The translations under genes and the position numbers were made by a program. Below, piece by piece: positions 63,696-64,000 of a DNA stretch of 64,000 nt. The DNA is taken from contig OY759970.1 in assembly GCA_963662965.1 (NCBI GenBank), forward strand, positions 248,001 through 312,000. Reading direction: 5' to 3'. The stretch comes from DTWD01 sp963662965. Lineage in GTDB: Bacteria > Acidobacteriota > Vicinamibacteria > Vicinamibacterales > UBA8438. Each line of letters opens with the position of its first letter. The stretch's first letter is position 1. The notes beneath the pieces are model-generated. The model was not told the origin of the DNA. It searched no databases and saw only the letters and a program-made list of their open reading frames with translations.

Positions 63696-64000
63696 GTTGC
63701 TTGCCTTGTGCTCAGATCCATTTGGGACAATTTCACGACCTCACGTCTTGTCCACTCGACAATCACGGCATAGAGATCGGGATACTGCTCCTTAAGAGGA
63801 GCTAAGATCCGATCCTCCAGCCAACTCCAGTAAGCGTCCTTGACTTCGTCCGGGGCACCTGGAGGCAGCATGAACAGGCTCGAGACCTGCGGGCCTCGTC
63901 CGGTGCTGGCAATGGTGTCGCGATTCTCTGGGCCAAAGCAGTGGGCCCAGCCACGAAGGTCGATTTGGTCGACGAGCCAATCGGAGCGAGCCCGGACAAT
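63692..64000 (-). CDS. Unrecognised protein, C-terminal part (5' beyond window)
   Basis: The minus-strand frame is open from the window edge to a TGA at 63692-63694: VRARSDWLVDQIDLRGWAHC ... DAYWSWLEDRILAPLKEQ ... YAVIVEWTRREVVKL. It overlaps the next gene by ATGA, indicating translational coupling in a two-gene or larger operon. The Trp-rich C-terminus is distinctive, but I cannot name the family. The rest lies outside the window. Confidence 0.6.
   Translation of the reverse strand: MVRARSDWLVDQIDLRGWAHCFGPENRDTIASTGRGPQVSSLFMLPPGAPDEVKDAYWSWLEDRILAPLKEQYPDLYAVIVEWTRREVVKLSQMDLSTRQAT

Noticed and set aside
1..64000. CRISPR array
   Set aside because: No short repeat with regular spacing was found on either strand; the repeats present are IS ends and MITEs.

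Overview
The window is a GC-rich, gene-fragment-rich stretch of bacterial chromosome dominated by transposable elements. No rRNA, tRNA or CRISPR array was recognised. The kinase fragment, the DUF6351-type esterase-like protein, the octaheme cytochrome and the TonB-receptor tail all resemble proteins common in Acidobacteriota, so an IS-saturated member of that phylum is my best guess. This is weak inference from family resemblance.

Mobile DNA makes up roughly half of the window. Recurrent elements are: an IS1-like element and a 166-bp MITE sharing its right end (two copies); an IS5-family element of 1087 bp ('IS5-a', four copies); a second IS5-family element ('IS5-b', fragments); an IS3-family element of 1718 bp ('IS3-a', four copies, two perfect insertions with 3-bp target duplications); a second IS3-family element ('IS3-b', two halves about 12 kb apart); IS6, IS21, IS1182-like, IS256-like, IS200-like and two further DDE elements; and a 120-bp MITE with IS6-like ends, one copy of which is split by IS21 with a 7-bp target duplication.

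Layout. 1-1.2 kb: IS1-like element abutting a broken Pycsar-type membrane effector. 2.5-6.4 kb: carbonic-anhydrase-like protein, Na+/Ca2+ exchanger, universal stress protein, two small proteins and a 5'-truncated citrate synthase, all on the minus strand. 7.8-11.2 kb: OGG-like protein copy 1, Zn peptidase, methyltransferase. 11.2-16.3 kb: IS1182 remnant, tyrosine integrase 1, transposases. 16.3-18.9 kb: a compact three-gene minus-strand operon of DUF3696 AAA ATPase, PIN-domain protein and RNA ligase, the best candidate for an undescribed defence or RNA cut-and-repair system. 20.3-23.2 kb: truncated M32 carboxypeptidase and a PD-(D/E)XK-like protein. 27-31.6 kb: intact phosphate-uptake pair (DUF47 + PiT) and an octaheme cytochrome. 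32.7-38 kb: DUF6351 protein between two kinase/TPR fragments, PaiB fragment, nucleosidase and a radical-SAM fragment. 38.6-47.4 kb: GHKL ATPase fragment, IS21, and a PA14/alkaline-phosphatase-superfamily membrane gene split by IS3-a. 47.6-56.1 kb: OGG-like copy 2 followed by an EEP nuclease, integrase 2, and a phage packaging module (TerL, TerS-like, ParB-methylase) with an upstream ParB-TerL fusion from a rearranged tandem copy. 56.5-64 kb: transposases and an unrecognised two-gene operon split by IS3-a.

Apart from the clean IS3-a and IS21 insertions, most element junctions join unrelated gene fragments with no target duplication. This implies repeated IS-mediated deletion or recombination, or alternatively mis-joined repeats in the assembly. 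Several frameshifts sit at short homopolymers and may be sequencing errors.
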